NCBI RefSeq assembly: GCF_040954835.1
Contig: NW_027168352.1
Location: forward strand, 434,001 to 498,000
Source of the DNA: Lepisosteus oculatus
Lineage: Eukaryota > Chordata > Actinopteri > Semionotiformes > Lepisosteidae
Reading direction: 5' to 3'
DNA length: 64,000 bases
The first letter of the stretch is position 1. Each line of letters begins with the position of its first letter. A program made the translations under genes and the position numbers. This document shows, one piece after another, positions 41,101 through 54,100 of this stretch. A model generated the notes under the pieces. The model ran no database searches, was not told where the DNA came from, and saw only the letters and a list, made by a program, of their open reading frames with translations.

Positions 41101-43340
41101 AAACGCGTTTATTTCGGGCTGAAAAACACGTTTTGAAAAGTGTGATGTTACTGCCCCATAACTTACATGGGGTTGACCAAACTTGCAGAAACATGTTTAT
41201 TTCTGCTGAAAAACACGTTTTGACCCTTTCTACACACTGGGGTTAAGGGCTGAGTGTGTTGGCACTTCTGAGCCTTGCTGTTACAAGTAGATTCAGCTGT
41301 CTGAAAAAACGTGTTTATTTCGGGTTGAAAAACACGTTTTGAAAAGTGTGATGTTACTGCCCCATAACTTACATGGGGTTGACCAAACTTGCAGAAACAT
41401 GTTTATTTCTGCTGAAAAACACGTTTTGACAATTTCTGCACACTGGGGTTAAGGGCTGAGTGTGTGGGCTCTTTTGAGCCTTGCTGTTACAAGGAGATTC
41501 AGTTGCCTGAAAAAACGCGTTTATTTCGGGCTGAAAAACACGTTTTGAAAAGTGTGATGTTACTGCCCCATAACTTACATGGGGTTGACCAAACTTGCAG
41601 AAACATGTTTATTTCTGCTGAAAAACACGTTTTGACACTTTCTGTACACTGGGGTTAAGGGTTGAGTGTGTGGGCACTTCTGAGCCTTGCTGTTACAAGT
41701 AGATTCAGTTGCCTGAAAAAACGCGTTTATTTCTGGCTGAAAAACACGTTTTGAAAAGTGTGATGTTACTGCCCCATAACTTACATGGGGTTGACCAAAC
41801 TTGCAGAAACATGTTTATTTCTGCTGAAAAACACGTTTTGACCCTTTCTGCACACTGGGGTTAAGGGCTGAGTGTGTGGGCACTTCTGAGCCTTGCTGTT
41901 ACAAGTATATTCAGTTGTCTGAAAAAACGCGTTTATTTCGGGCTGAAAAACACGTTTTGAAAAGTATGATGTTACTGCCCCATAACTTACATGGGGTTGA
42001 CCAAACTTACAGAAACATGTTTATTTCTGCTGAAAAACACGTTTTGACCCTTTCTGCACACTGGGGTTAAGGGCTGAGTGTGTTGGCTCTTCTGAGCCTT
42101 GCTGTTACAAGTAGATTCAGCTGTCTGAAAAAACGTGTTTATTTCGGGTTGAAAAACACGTTTTGAAAAGTGTGATGTTACTGCCCCATAACTTACATGG
42201 GGTTGACCAAACTTGCAGAAACATGTTTATTTCTGCTGAAAAACACGTTTTGACACTTTCTGTACACTGGGGTTAAGGGCTGAGTGTGTTGGCTCTTCTG
42301 AGCCTTGCTGTTACAAGTAGATTCAGCTGTCTGAAAAAACGTGTTTAATTCAGAATGAAAAAACACGTTTTGAAAACTGTGATGTTACTGCCCCATAACT
42401 TACATGGGGTTGACCAAACTTGCAGAAACATGTTTATTTCTGCTGAAAAACACGTTTTGACCCTTTCTGGACACTGGGGTTAAGGGTTGAGTGTGTGGGC
42501 ACTTCTGAGCCTTGCTGTTACAAGTAGATTCAGTTGTCTGAAAAAACGCGTTTATTTCGGGCTGAAAAACACGTTTTGAAAAGTGTGATGTTACTGCCCC
42601 ATAACTTACATGGGGTTGACCAAACTTGCAGAAACATGTTTATTTCTGCTGAAAAACACGTTTTGACCCTTTCTGCACACTGGGGTTAAGGGCTGAGTGT
42701 GTTGGCACTTCTGAGCCTTGCTGTTACAAGTAGATTCAGCTGTCTGAAAAAACGTGTTTATTTCGGGCTGAAAAACACGTTTTGAAAAGTGTGATGTTAC
42801 TGCCCCATAACTTACATGGGGTTGACCAAACTTACAGAAACATGTTTATTTCTGCTGAAAAACACGTTTTGACCCTTTCTGCACACTGGGGTTAAGGGCT
42901 GAGTGTGTTGGCTCTTCTGAGCCTTGCTGTTACAAGTAGATTCAGCTGTCTGAAAAAACGTGTTTAATTCAGAATGAAAAAACACGTATTGAAAAGTGTG
43001 ATGTTACTGCCCCATAACTTACATGGGGTTGACCAAACTTGCAGAAACATGTTTATTTCTGCTAAAAAACACGTTTTGACACTTTCTGTACACTGGGGTT
43101 AAGGGTTGAGTGTGTGGGCACTTCTGAGCCTTGCTGTTACAAGTAGATTCAGTTGCCTGAAAAAACGCGTTTATTTCTGGCTGAAAAACACGTTTTGAAA
43201 AGTGTGATGTTACTGCCCCATAACTTACATGGGGTTGACCAAACTTGCAGAAACATGTTTATTTCTGCTGAAAAACACGTTTTGACCCTTTCTGCACACT
43301 GGGGTTAAGGGCTGAGTGTGTTGGCACTTCTGAGCCTTGC
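35170..43340 (+). repeat. Higher-order repeat, 4,124-bp period (20-mer)
   Basis: Types at 35691, 36516, 37340 and 37752 recur at 39815, 40640, 41464 and 41876. The period equals 20 x 206 plus 4, and four 207-bp monomers lie within each unit. Shared rare variants include CCCTTTCTACACACTGG (37106, 41230) and TTCTGGACACTGG (38341, 42466). Two units are present. Confidence 0.88.
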
Positions 43341-46300
43341 TGTTACAAGTATATTCAGCTGTCTGAAAAAACGTGTTTATTTCGGGCTGAAAAACACGTT
43401 TTGAAAAGTGTGATGTTACTGCCCCATAACTTACATGGGGTTGACCAAACTTGCAGAAACATGTTTATTTCTGCTGAAAAACACGTTTTGACACTTTCTG
43501 TACACTGGGGTTAAGGGCTGAGTGTGTGGGCTCTTCTGAGCCTTGCTGTTACAAGGAGATTCAGTTGCCTGAAAAAACGCGTTTATTTCGGGCTGAAATA
43601 CACGTTTTGAAAAGTGTGATGTCACTGCCCGATAACTTACATGGGGTTGACCAAACTTGCAGAAACATGTTTATTTCTGCTGAAAAACACGTTTTGACCC
43701 TTTCTGCACACTGGGGTTAAGGGCTGAGTGTGTTGGCACTTCTGAGCCTTGCTGTTACAAGTATATTCAGCTGTCTGAAAAAACGTGTTTATTTCGGGCT
43801 GAAAAACACGTTTTGAAAAGTGTGATGTTACTGCCCCATAACTTACATGGGGTTGACCAAACTTGCAGAAACATGTTTATTTCTGCTGAAAAACACGTTT
43901 TGACCCTTTCTGCACACTGGGGTTAAGGGTTGAGTGTGTGGGCACTTCTGAGCCTTGCTGTTACAAGTAGATTCAGTTATTTGAAAAAACGCGTTTATTT
44001 CGGGCTGAAAAACACGTTTTGAAAAGTGTGATGTTACTGCCCCATAACTTACATGGGGTTGACCAAACTTGCAGAAACATGTTTATTTCTGCTGAAAAAC
44101 ACGTTTTGACAATTTCTGCACACTGGGGTTAAGGGCTGAGTGTGTGGGCTCTTTTGAGCCTTGCTGTTACAAGGAGATTCAGTTGCCTGAAAAAACGCGT
44201 TTATTTCGGGCTGAAAAACACGTTTTGAAAAGTGTGATGTTACTGCCCCATAACTTACATGGGGTTGACCAAACTTGCAGAAACATGTTTATTTCTGCTG
44301 AAAAACACGTTTTGACACTTTCTGTACACTGGGGTTAAGGGTTGAGTGTGTGGGCACTTCTGAGCCTTGCTGTTACAAGTAGATTCAGTTGCCTGAAAAA
44401 ACGCGTTTATTTCTGGCTGAAAAACACGTTTTGAAAAGTGTGATGTTACTGCCCCATAACTTACATGGGGTTGACCAAACTTGCAGAAACATGTTTATTT
44501 CTGCTGAAAAACACGTTTTGACCCTTTCTGCACACTGGGGTTAAGGGCTGAGTGTGTTGGCACTTCTGAGCCTTGCTGTTACAAGTATATTCAGCTGTCT
44601 GAAAAAACGTGTTTATTTCGGGCTGAAAAACACGTTTTGAAAAGTGTGATGTTACTGCCCCATAACTTACATGGGGTTGACCAAACTTGCAGAAACATGT
44701 TTATTTCTGCTGAAAAACACGTTTTGACACTTTCTGTACACTGGGGTTAAGGGCTGAGTGTGTGGGCTCTTCTGAGCCTTGCTGTTACAAGGAGATTCAG
44801 TTGCCTGAAAAAACGCGTTTATTTCGGGCTGAAATACACGTTTTGAAAAGTGTGATGTCACTGCCCGATAACTTACATGGGGTTGACCAAACTTGCAGAA
44901 ACATGTTTATTTCTGCTGAAAAACACGTTTTGACCCTTTCTGCACACTGGGGTTAAGGGCTGAGTGTGTTGGCTCTTCTGAGCCTTGCTGTTACAAGTAG
45001 ATTCAGCTGTCTGAAAAAACGTGTTTAATTCAGAATGAAAAAACACGTTTTGAAAACTGTGATGTTACTGCCCCATAACTTACATGGGGTTGACCAAACT
45101 TGCAGAAACATGTTTATTTCTGCTGAAAAACACGTTTTGACCCTTTCTGCACACTGGGGTTAAGGGTTGAGTGTGTGGGCACTTCTGAGCCTTGCTGTTA
45201 CAAGTAGATTCAGTTGTCTGAAAAAACGCGTTTATTTCGGGCTGAAAAACACGTTTTGAAAAGTGTGATGTTACTGCCCCATAACTTACATGGGGTTGAC
45301 CAAACTTGCAGAAACATGTTTATTTCTGCTGAAAAACACGTTTTGACCCTTTCTGCACACTGGGGTTAAGGGCTGAGTGTGTTGGCACTTCTGAGCCTTG
45401 CTGTTACAAGTAGATTCAGCTGTCTGAAAAAACGTGTTTATTTCGGGCTGAAAAACACGTTTTGAAAAGTGTGATGTTACTGCCCCATAACTTACATGGG
45501 GTTGACCAAACTTACAGAAACATGTTTATTTCTGCTGAAAAACACGTTTTGACCCTTTCTGCACACTGGGGTTAAGGGCTGAGTGTGTTGGCTCTTCTGA
45601 GCCTTGCTGTTACAAGTAGATTCAGCTGTCTGAAAAAACGTGTTTAATTCAGAATGAAAAAACACGTATTGAAAAGTGTGATGTTACTGCCCCATAACTT
45701 ACATGGGGTTGACCAAACTTGCAGAAACATGTTTATTTCTGCTAAAAAACACGTTTTGACACTTTCTGTACACTGGGGTTAAGGGTTGAGTGTGTGGGCA
45801 CTTCTGAGCCTTGCTGTTACAAGTAGATTCAGTTGCCTGAAAAAACGCGTTTATTTCTGGCTGAAAAACACGTTTTGAAAAGTGTGATGTTACTGCCCCA
45901 TAACTTACATGGGGTTGACCAAACTTGCAGAAACATGTTTATTTCTGCTGAAAAACACGTTTTGACCCTTTCTGCACACTGGGGTTAAGGGCTGAGTGTG
46001 TTGGCACTTCTGAGCCTTGCTGTTACAAGTATATTCAGCTGTCTGAAAAAACGTGTTTATTTCGGGCTGAAAAACACGTTTTGAAAAGTGTGATGTTACT
46101 GCCCCATAACTTACATGGGGTTGACCAAACTTGCAGAAACATGTTTATTTCTGCTGAAAAACACGTTTTGACACTTTCTGTACACTGGGGTTAAGTGCTG
46201 AGTGTGTGGGCTCTTCTGAGCCTTGCTGTTACAAGGAGATTCAGTTGCCTGAAAAAACGCGTTTATTTCGGGCTGAAATACACGTTTTGAAAAGTGTGAT

Positions 46301-47610
46301 GTCACTGCCCGATAACTTACATGGGGTTGACCAAACTTGCAGAAACATGTTTATTTCTGCTGAAAAACACGTTTTGACCCTTTCTGCACACTGGGGTTAA
46401 GGGCTGAGTGTGTTGGCACTTCTGAGCCTTGCTGTTACAAGTATATTCAGCTGTCTGAAAAAACGTGTTTATTTCGGGCTGAAAAACACGTTTTGAAAAG
46501 TGTGATGTTACTGCCCCATAACTTACATGGGGTTGACCAAACTTGCAGAAACATGTTTATTTCTGCTGAAAAACACGTTTTGACCCTTTCTGCACACTGG
46601 GGTTAAGGGTTGAGTGTGTGGGCACTTCTGAGCCTTGCTGTTACAAGTAGATTCAGTTATTTGAAAAAACGCGTTTATTTCGGGCTGAAAAACACGTTTT
46701 GAAAAGTGTGATGTTACTGCCCCATAACTTACATGGGGTTGACCAAACTTGCAGAAACATGTTTATTTCTGCTGAAAAACACGTTTTGACAATTTCTGCA
46801 CACTGGGGTTAAGGGCTGAGTGTGTGGGCTCTTTTGAGCCTTGCTGTTACAAGGAGATTCAGTTGCCTGAAAAAACGCGTTTATTTCGGGCTGAAAAACA
46901 CGTTTTGAAAAGTGTGATGTTACTGCCCCATAACTTACATGGGGTTGACCAAACTTGCAGAAACATGTTTATTTCTGCTGAAAAACACGTTTTGACACTT
47001 TCTGTACACTGGGGTTAAGGGTTGAGTGTGTGGGCACTTCTGAGCCTTGCTGTTACAAGTAGATTCAGTTGCCTGAAAAAATGCGTTTATTTCTGGCTGA
47101 AAAACACGTTTTGAAAAGTGTGATGTTACTGCCCCATAACTTACATGGGGTTGACCAAACTTGCAGAAACATGTTTATTTCTGCTGAAAAACACGTTTTG
47201 ACCCTTTCTGCACACTGGGGTTAAGGGCTGAGTGTGTTGGCACTTCTGAGCCTTGCTGTTACAAGTATATTCAGCTGTCTGAAAAAACGTGTTTATTTCG
47301 GGCTGAAAAACACGTTTTGAAAAGTGTGATGTTACTGCCCCATAACTTACATGGGGTTGACCAAACTTGCAGAAACATGTTTATTTCTGCTGAAAAACAC
47401 GTTTTGACACTTTCTGTACACTGGGGTTAAGGGCTGAGTGTGTGGGCTCTTCTGAGCCTTGCTGTTACAAGGAGATTCAGTTGCCTGAAAAAACGCGTTT
47501 ATTTCGGGCTGAAATACACGTTTTGAAAAGTGTGATGTCACTGCCCGATAACTTACATGGGGTTGACCAAACTTGCAGAAACATGTTTATTTCTGCTGAA
47601 AAACACGTTT
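42250..47610 (+). repeat. Higher-order repeat, 2,680-bp period (13-mer)
   Basis: Types at 43526, 44144 and 44762 recur at 46206, 46824 and 47442, and the 207-bp monomers near 42346 and 42965 recur near 45027 and 45646. The period equals 13 x 206 plus 2. Two complete units lie side by side (about 42.25-44.93 and 44.93-47.61 kb). The first 1.1 kb overlaps the end of the 4,124-bp repeat, so this duplication happened after, or across, that one. Confidence 0.85.
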
Positions 47611-48199
47611 TGACCCTTTCTGCACACTGGGGTTAAGGGTTGAGTGTGTGGGCACTTCTGAGCATTGCTGTTACAAGTAGATTCAGTTGTCTGAAAAAAC
47701 GCGTTTATTTCGGGCTGAAAAACACGTTTTGAAAAGTGTGATGTTACTGCCCCATAACTTACATGGGGTTGACCAAACTTGCAGAAACATGTTTATTTCT
47801 GCTGAAAAACACGTTTTGAACCTTTCTGCACACTGGGGTTAAGGGCTGAGTGTGTTGGCACTTCTGAGCCTTGCTGTTACAAGTAGATTCAGCTGTCTGA
47901 AAAAACGTGTTTATTTCGGGCTGAAAAACACGTTTTGAAAAGTGTGATGTTACTGCCCCATAACTTACATGGGGTTGACCAAACTTGCAGAAACATGTTT
48001 ATTTCTGCTGAAAAACACGTTTTGACACTTTCTGTACACTGGGGTTAAGGGTTGAGTGTGTGGGCACTTCTGAGCCTTGCTGTTACAAGTAGATTCAGTT
48101 GTCTGAAAAAACGCGTTTATTTCGGGCTGTAAAACACGTTTTGAAAAGTGTGATGTTACTGCCCCATAACTTACATGGGGTTGACCAAACTTGCAGAAA

Positions 48200-51100
48200 C
48201 ATGTTTATTTCTGCTGAAAAACACGTTTTGACCCTTTCTGCACACTGGGGTTAAGGGTTGAGTGTGTGGGCACTTCTGAGCCTTGCTGTTACAAGTATAT
48301 TCAGTTGTCTGAAAAAACGCGTTTATTTCGGGCTGAAAAACACGTTTTGAAAAGTGTGATGTTACTGCCCCATAACTTACATGGGGTTGACCAAACTTAC
48401 AGAAACATGTTTATTTCTGCTGAAAAACACGTTTTGACAATTTCTGCACACTGGGGTTAAGGGCTGAGTGTGTTGGCACTTCTGAGCCTTGCTGTTACAA
48501 GTATATTCAGCTGTCTGAAAAAACGTGTTTATTTCGGGCTGAAAAACACGTTTTGAAAAGTGTGATGTTACTGCCCCATAACTTACATGGGGTTGACCAA
48601 ACTTGCAGAAACATGTTTATTTCTGCTGAAAAACACGTTTTGACACTTTCTGTACACTGGGGTTAAGGGCTGAGTGTGTGGGCTCTTCTGAGCCTTGCTG
48701 TTACAAGGAGATTCAGTTGCCTGAAAAAACGCGTTTATTTCGGGCTGAAATACACGTTTTGAAAAGTGTGATGTCACTGCCCGATAACTTACATGGGGTT
48801 GACCAAACTTGCAGAAACATGTTTATTTCTGCTGAAAAACACGTTTTGACCCTTTCTGCACACTGGGGTTAAGGGTTGAGTGTGTGGGCACTTCTGAGCT
48901 TTGCTGTTACAAGTAGATTCAGTTGTCTGAAAAAACGCGTTTATTTCGGGCTGAAAAACACGTTTTGAAAACTGTGATGTTACTGCCCCATAACTTACAT
49001 GGGGTTGACCAAACTTGCAGAAACATGTTTATTTCTGCTGAAAAACACGTTTTGACCCTTTCTGCACACTGGGGTTAAGGGCTGAGTGTGTTGGCACTTC
49101 TGAGCCTTGCTGTTACAAGTAGATTCAGCTGTCTGAAAAAACGTGTTTATTTCGGGCTGAAAAACACGTTTTGAAAAGTGTGATGTTACTGCCCCATAAC
49201 TTACATGGGGTTGACCAAACTTGCAGAAACATGTTTATTTCTGCTGAAAAACACGTTTTGACACTTTCTGTACACTGGGGTTAAGGGTTGAGTGTGTGGG
49301 CACTTCTGAGCCTTGCTGTTACAAGTAGATTCAGTTGCCTGAAAAAACGCGTTTATTTCGGGCTGAAAAACACGTTTTGAAAAGTGTGATGTTACTGCCC
49401 CATAACTTACATGGGGTTGACCAAACTTGCAGAAACATGTTTATTTCTGCTGAAAAACACGTTTTGACACTTTCTGTACACTGGGGTTAAGGGTTGAGTG
49501 TGTGGGCACTTCTGAGCCTTGCTGTTACAAGTAGATTCAGTTGTCTGAAAAAACGCGTTTATTTCGGGCTGAAAAACACGTTTTGAAAAGTGTGATGTTA
49601 CTGCCCCATAACTTACATGGGGTTGACCAAACTTGCAGAAACATGTTTATTTCTGCTGAAAAACACGTTTTGACCCTTTCTGCACACTGGGGTTAAGGGT
49701 TGAGTGTGTGGGCACTTCTGAGCCTTGCTGTTACAAGTATATTCAGTTGTCTGAAAAAACGCGTTTATTTCGGGCTGAAAAACACGTTTTGAAAAGTGTG
49801 ATGTTACTGCCCCATAACTTACATGGGGTTGACCAAACTTGCAGAAACATGTTTATTTCTGCTGAAAAACACGTTTTGACCCTTTCTGCACACTGGGGTT
49901 AAGGGTTGAGTGTGTGGGCACTTCTGAGCCTTGCTGTTACAAGTAGATTCAGTTGTCTGAAAAAACGCGTTTATTTCGGGCTGTAAAACACGTTTTGAAA
50001 AGTGTGATGTTACTGCCCCATAACTTACATGGGGTTGACCAAACTTGCAGAAACATGTTTATTTCTGCTGAAAAACACGTTTTGACCCTTTCTGCACACT
50101 GGGGTTAAGGGTTGAGTGTGTGGGCACTTCTGAGCCTTGCTGTTACAAGTATATTCAGTTGTCTGAAAAAACGCGTTTATTTCGGGCTGAAAAACACGTT
50201 TTGAAAAGTGTGATATTACTGCCCCATAACTTACATGGGGTTGACCAAACTTGCAGAAACATGTTTATTTCTGCTGAAAAACACGTTTTGACAATTTCTG
50301 CACACTGGGGTTAAGGGCTGAGTGTGTGGGCTCTTTTGAGCCTTGCTGTTACAAGGAGATTCAGTTGCCTGAAAAAACGCGTTTATTTCGGGCTGAAAAA
50401 CACGTTTTGAAAAGTGTGATGTTACTGCCCCATAACTTACATGGGGTTGACCAAACTTGCAGAAACATGTTTATTTCTGCTGAAAAACACGTTTTGACAC
50501 TTTCTGTACACTGGGGTTAAGGGTTGAGTGTGTGGGCACTTCTGAGCCTTGCTGTTACAAGTAGATTCAGTTGCCTGAAAAAACGCGTTTATTTCTGGCT
50601 GAAAAACACGTTTTGAAAAGTGTGATGTTACTGCCCCATAACTTACATGGGGTTGACCAAACTTGCAGAAACATGTTTATTTCTGCTGAAAAACACGTTT
50701 TGACAATTTCTGCACACTCTGGTTAAGGGCTGAGTGTGTGGGCTCTTTTGAGCCTTGCTGTTACAAGGAGATTCAGTTGCCTGAAAAAACGCGTTTATTT
50801 CTGGCTGAAAAACACGTTTTGAAAAGTGTGATGTTACTGCCCCATAACTTACATGGGGTTGACCAAACTTGCAGAAACATGTTTATTTCTGCTGAAAAAC
50901 ACGTTTTGACCCTTTCTGCACACTGGGGTTAAGGGCTGAGTGTGTTGGCACTTCTGAGCCTTGCTGTTACAAGTATATTCAGCTGTCTGAAAAAACGTGT
51001 TTATTTCGGGCTGAAAAACACGTTTTGAAAAGTGTGATGTTACTGCCCCATAACTTACATGGGGTTGACCAAACTTGCAGAAACATGTTTATTTCTGCTG

Positions 51101-54100
51101 AAAAACACGTTTTGACACTTTCTGTACACTGGGGTTAAGGGCTGAGTGTGTGGGCTCTTCTGAGCCTTGCTGTTACAAGGAGATTCAGTTGCCTGAAAAA
51201 ACGCGTTTATTTCGGGCTGAAATACACGTTTTGAAAAGTGTGATGTCACTGCCCGATAACTTACATGGGGTTGACCAAACTTGCAGAAACATGTTTATTT
51301 CTGCTGAAAAACACGTTTTGACCCTTTCTGCACACTGGGGTTAAGGGTTGAGTGTGTGGGCACTTCTGAGCATTGCTGTTACAAGTAGATTCAGTTGTCT
51401 GAAAAAACGCGTTTATTTCGGGCTGAAAAACACGTTTTGAAAACTGTGATGTTACTGCCCCATAACTTACATGGGGTTGACCAAACTTGCAGAAACATGT
51501 TTATTTCTGCTGAAAAACACGTTTTGACCCTTTCTGCACACTGGGGTTAAGGGCTGAGTGTGTTGGCACTTCTGAGCCTTGCTGTTACAAGTAGATTCAG
51601 CTGTCTGAAAAAACGTGTTTATTTCGGGCTGAAAAACACGTTTTGAAAAGTGTGATGTTACTGCCCCATAACTTACATGGGGTTGACCAAACTTGCAGAA
51701 ACATGTTTATTTCTGCTGAAAAACACGTTTTGACAATTTCTGCACACTCTGGTTAAGGGCTGAGTGTGTGGGCTCTTTTGAGCCTTGCTGTTACAAGGAG
51801 ATTCAGTTGCCTGAAAAAACGTGTTTATTTCGGGCTGAAAAACACGTTTTGAAAAGTATGATGTTACTGCCCCATAACTTACATGGGGTTGACCAAACTT
51901 ACAGAAACATGTTTATTTCTGCTGAAAAACACGTTTTGACCCTTTCTGCACACTGGGGTTAAGGGCTGAGTGTGTTGGCTCTTCTGAGCCTTGCTGTTAC
52001 AAGTAGATTCAGCTGTCTGAAAAAACGTGTTTAATTCAGAATGAAAAAACACGTTTTGAAAACTGTGATGTTACTGCCCCATAACTTACATGGGGTTGAC
52101 CAAACTTGCAGAAACATGTTTATTTCTGCTGAAAAACACGTTTTGACCCTTTCTGCACACTGGGGTTAAGGGTTGAGTGTGTGGGCACTTCTGAGCCTTG
52201 CTGTTACAAGTAGATTCAGTTGTCTGAAAAAACGCGTTTATTTCGGGCTGAAAAACACGTTTTGAAAAGTGTGATGTTACTGCCCCATAACTTACATGGG
52301 GTTGACCAAACTTGCAGAAACATGTTTATTTCTGCTGAAAAACACGTTTTGACCCTTTCTGCACACTGGGGTTAAGGGCTGAGTGTGTTGGCACTTCTGA
52401 GCCTTGCTGTTACAAGTAGATTCAGCTGTCTGAAAAAACGTGTTTATTTCGGGTTGAAAAACACGTTTTGAAAAGTGTGATGTTACTGCCCCATAACTTA
52501 CATGGGGTTGACCAAACTTGCAGAAACATGTTTATTTCTGCTGAAAAACACGTTTTGACAATTTCTGCACACTGGGGTTAAGGGCTGAGTGTGTGGGCTC
52601 TTTTGAGCCTTGCTGTTACAAGGAGATTCAGTTGCCTGAAAAAACGCGTTTATTTCGGGCTGAAAAACACGTTTTGAAAAGTGTGATGTTACTGCCCCAT
52701 AACTTACATGGGGTTGACCAAACTTGCAGAAACATGTTTATTTCTGCTGAAAAACACGTTTTGACACTTTCTGTACACTGGGGTTAAGGGTTGAGTGTGT
52801 GGGCACTTCTGAGCCTTGCTGTTACAAGTAGATTCAGTTGCCTGAAAAAACGCGTTTATTTCTGGCTGAAAAACACGTTTTGAAAAGTGTGATGTTACTG
52901 CCCCATAACTTACATGGGGTTGACCAAACTTGCAGAAACATGTTTATTTCTGCTGAAAAACACGTTTTGACCCTTTCTGCACACTGGGGTTAAGGGCTGA
53001 GTGTGTGGGCACTTCTGAGCCTTGCTGTTACAAGTATATTCAGTTGTCTGAAAAAACGCGTTTATTTCGGGCTGAAAAACACGTTTTGAAAAGTATGATG
53101 TTACTGCCCCATAACTTACATGGGGTTGACCAAACTTACAGAAACATGTTTATTTCTGCTGAAAAACACGTTTTGACCCTTTCTGCACACTGGGGTTAAG
53201 GGCTGAGTGTGTTGGCTCTTCTGAGCCTTGCTGTTACAAGTAGATTCAGCTGTCTGAAAAAACGTGTTTATTTCGGGTTGAAAAACACGTTTTGAAAAGT
53301 GTGATGTTACTGCCCCATAACTTACATGGGGTTGACCAAACTTGCAGAAACATGTTTATTTCTGCTGAAAAACACGTTTTGACAATTTCTGCACACTGGG
53401 GTTAAGGGCTGAGTGTGTGGGCTCTTTTGAGCCTTGCTGTTACAAGGAGATTCAGTTGCCTGAAAAAACGCGTTTATTTCGGGCTGAAAAACACGTTTTG
53501 AAAAGTGTGATGTTACTGCCCCATAACTTACATGGGGTTGACCAAACTTGCAGAAACATGTTTATTTCTGCTGAAAAACACGTTTTGACACTTTCTGTAC
53601 ACTGGGGTTAAGGGTTGAGTGTGTGGGCACTTCTGAGCCTTGCTGTTACAAGTAGATTCAGTTGCCTGAAAAAACGCGTTTATTTCTGGCTGAAAAACAC
53701 GTTTTGAAAAGTGTGATGTTACTGCCCCATAACTTACATGGGGTTGACCAAACTTGCAGAAACATGTTTATTTCTGCTGAAAAACACGTTTTGACCCTTT
53801 CTGCACACTGGGGTTAAGGGCTGAGTGTGTGGGCACTTCTGAGCCTTGCTGTTACAAGTATATTCAGTTGTCTGAAAAAACGCGTTTATTTCGGGCTGAA
53901 AAACACGTTCTGAAAAGTATGATGTTACTGCCCCATAACTTACATGGGGTTGACCAAACTTACAGAAACATGTTTATTTCTGCTGAAAAACACGTTTTGA
54001 CCCTTTCTGCACACTGGGGTTAAGGGCTGAGTGTGTTGGCTCTTCTGAGCCTTGCTGTTACAAGTAGATTCAGCTGTCTGAAAAAACGTGTTTAATTCAG

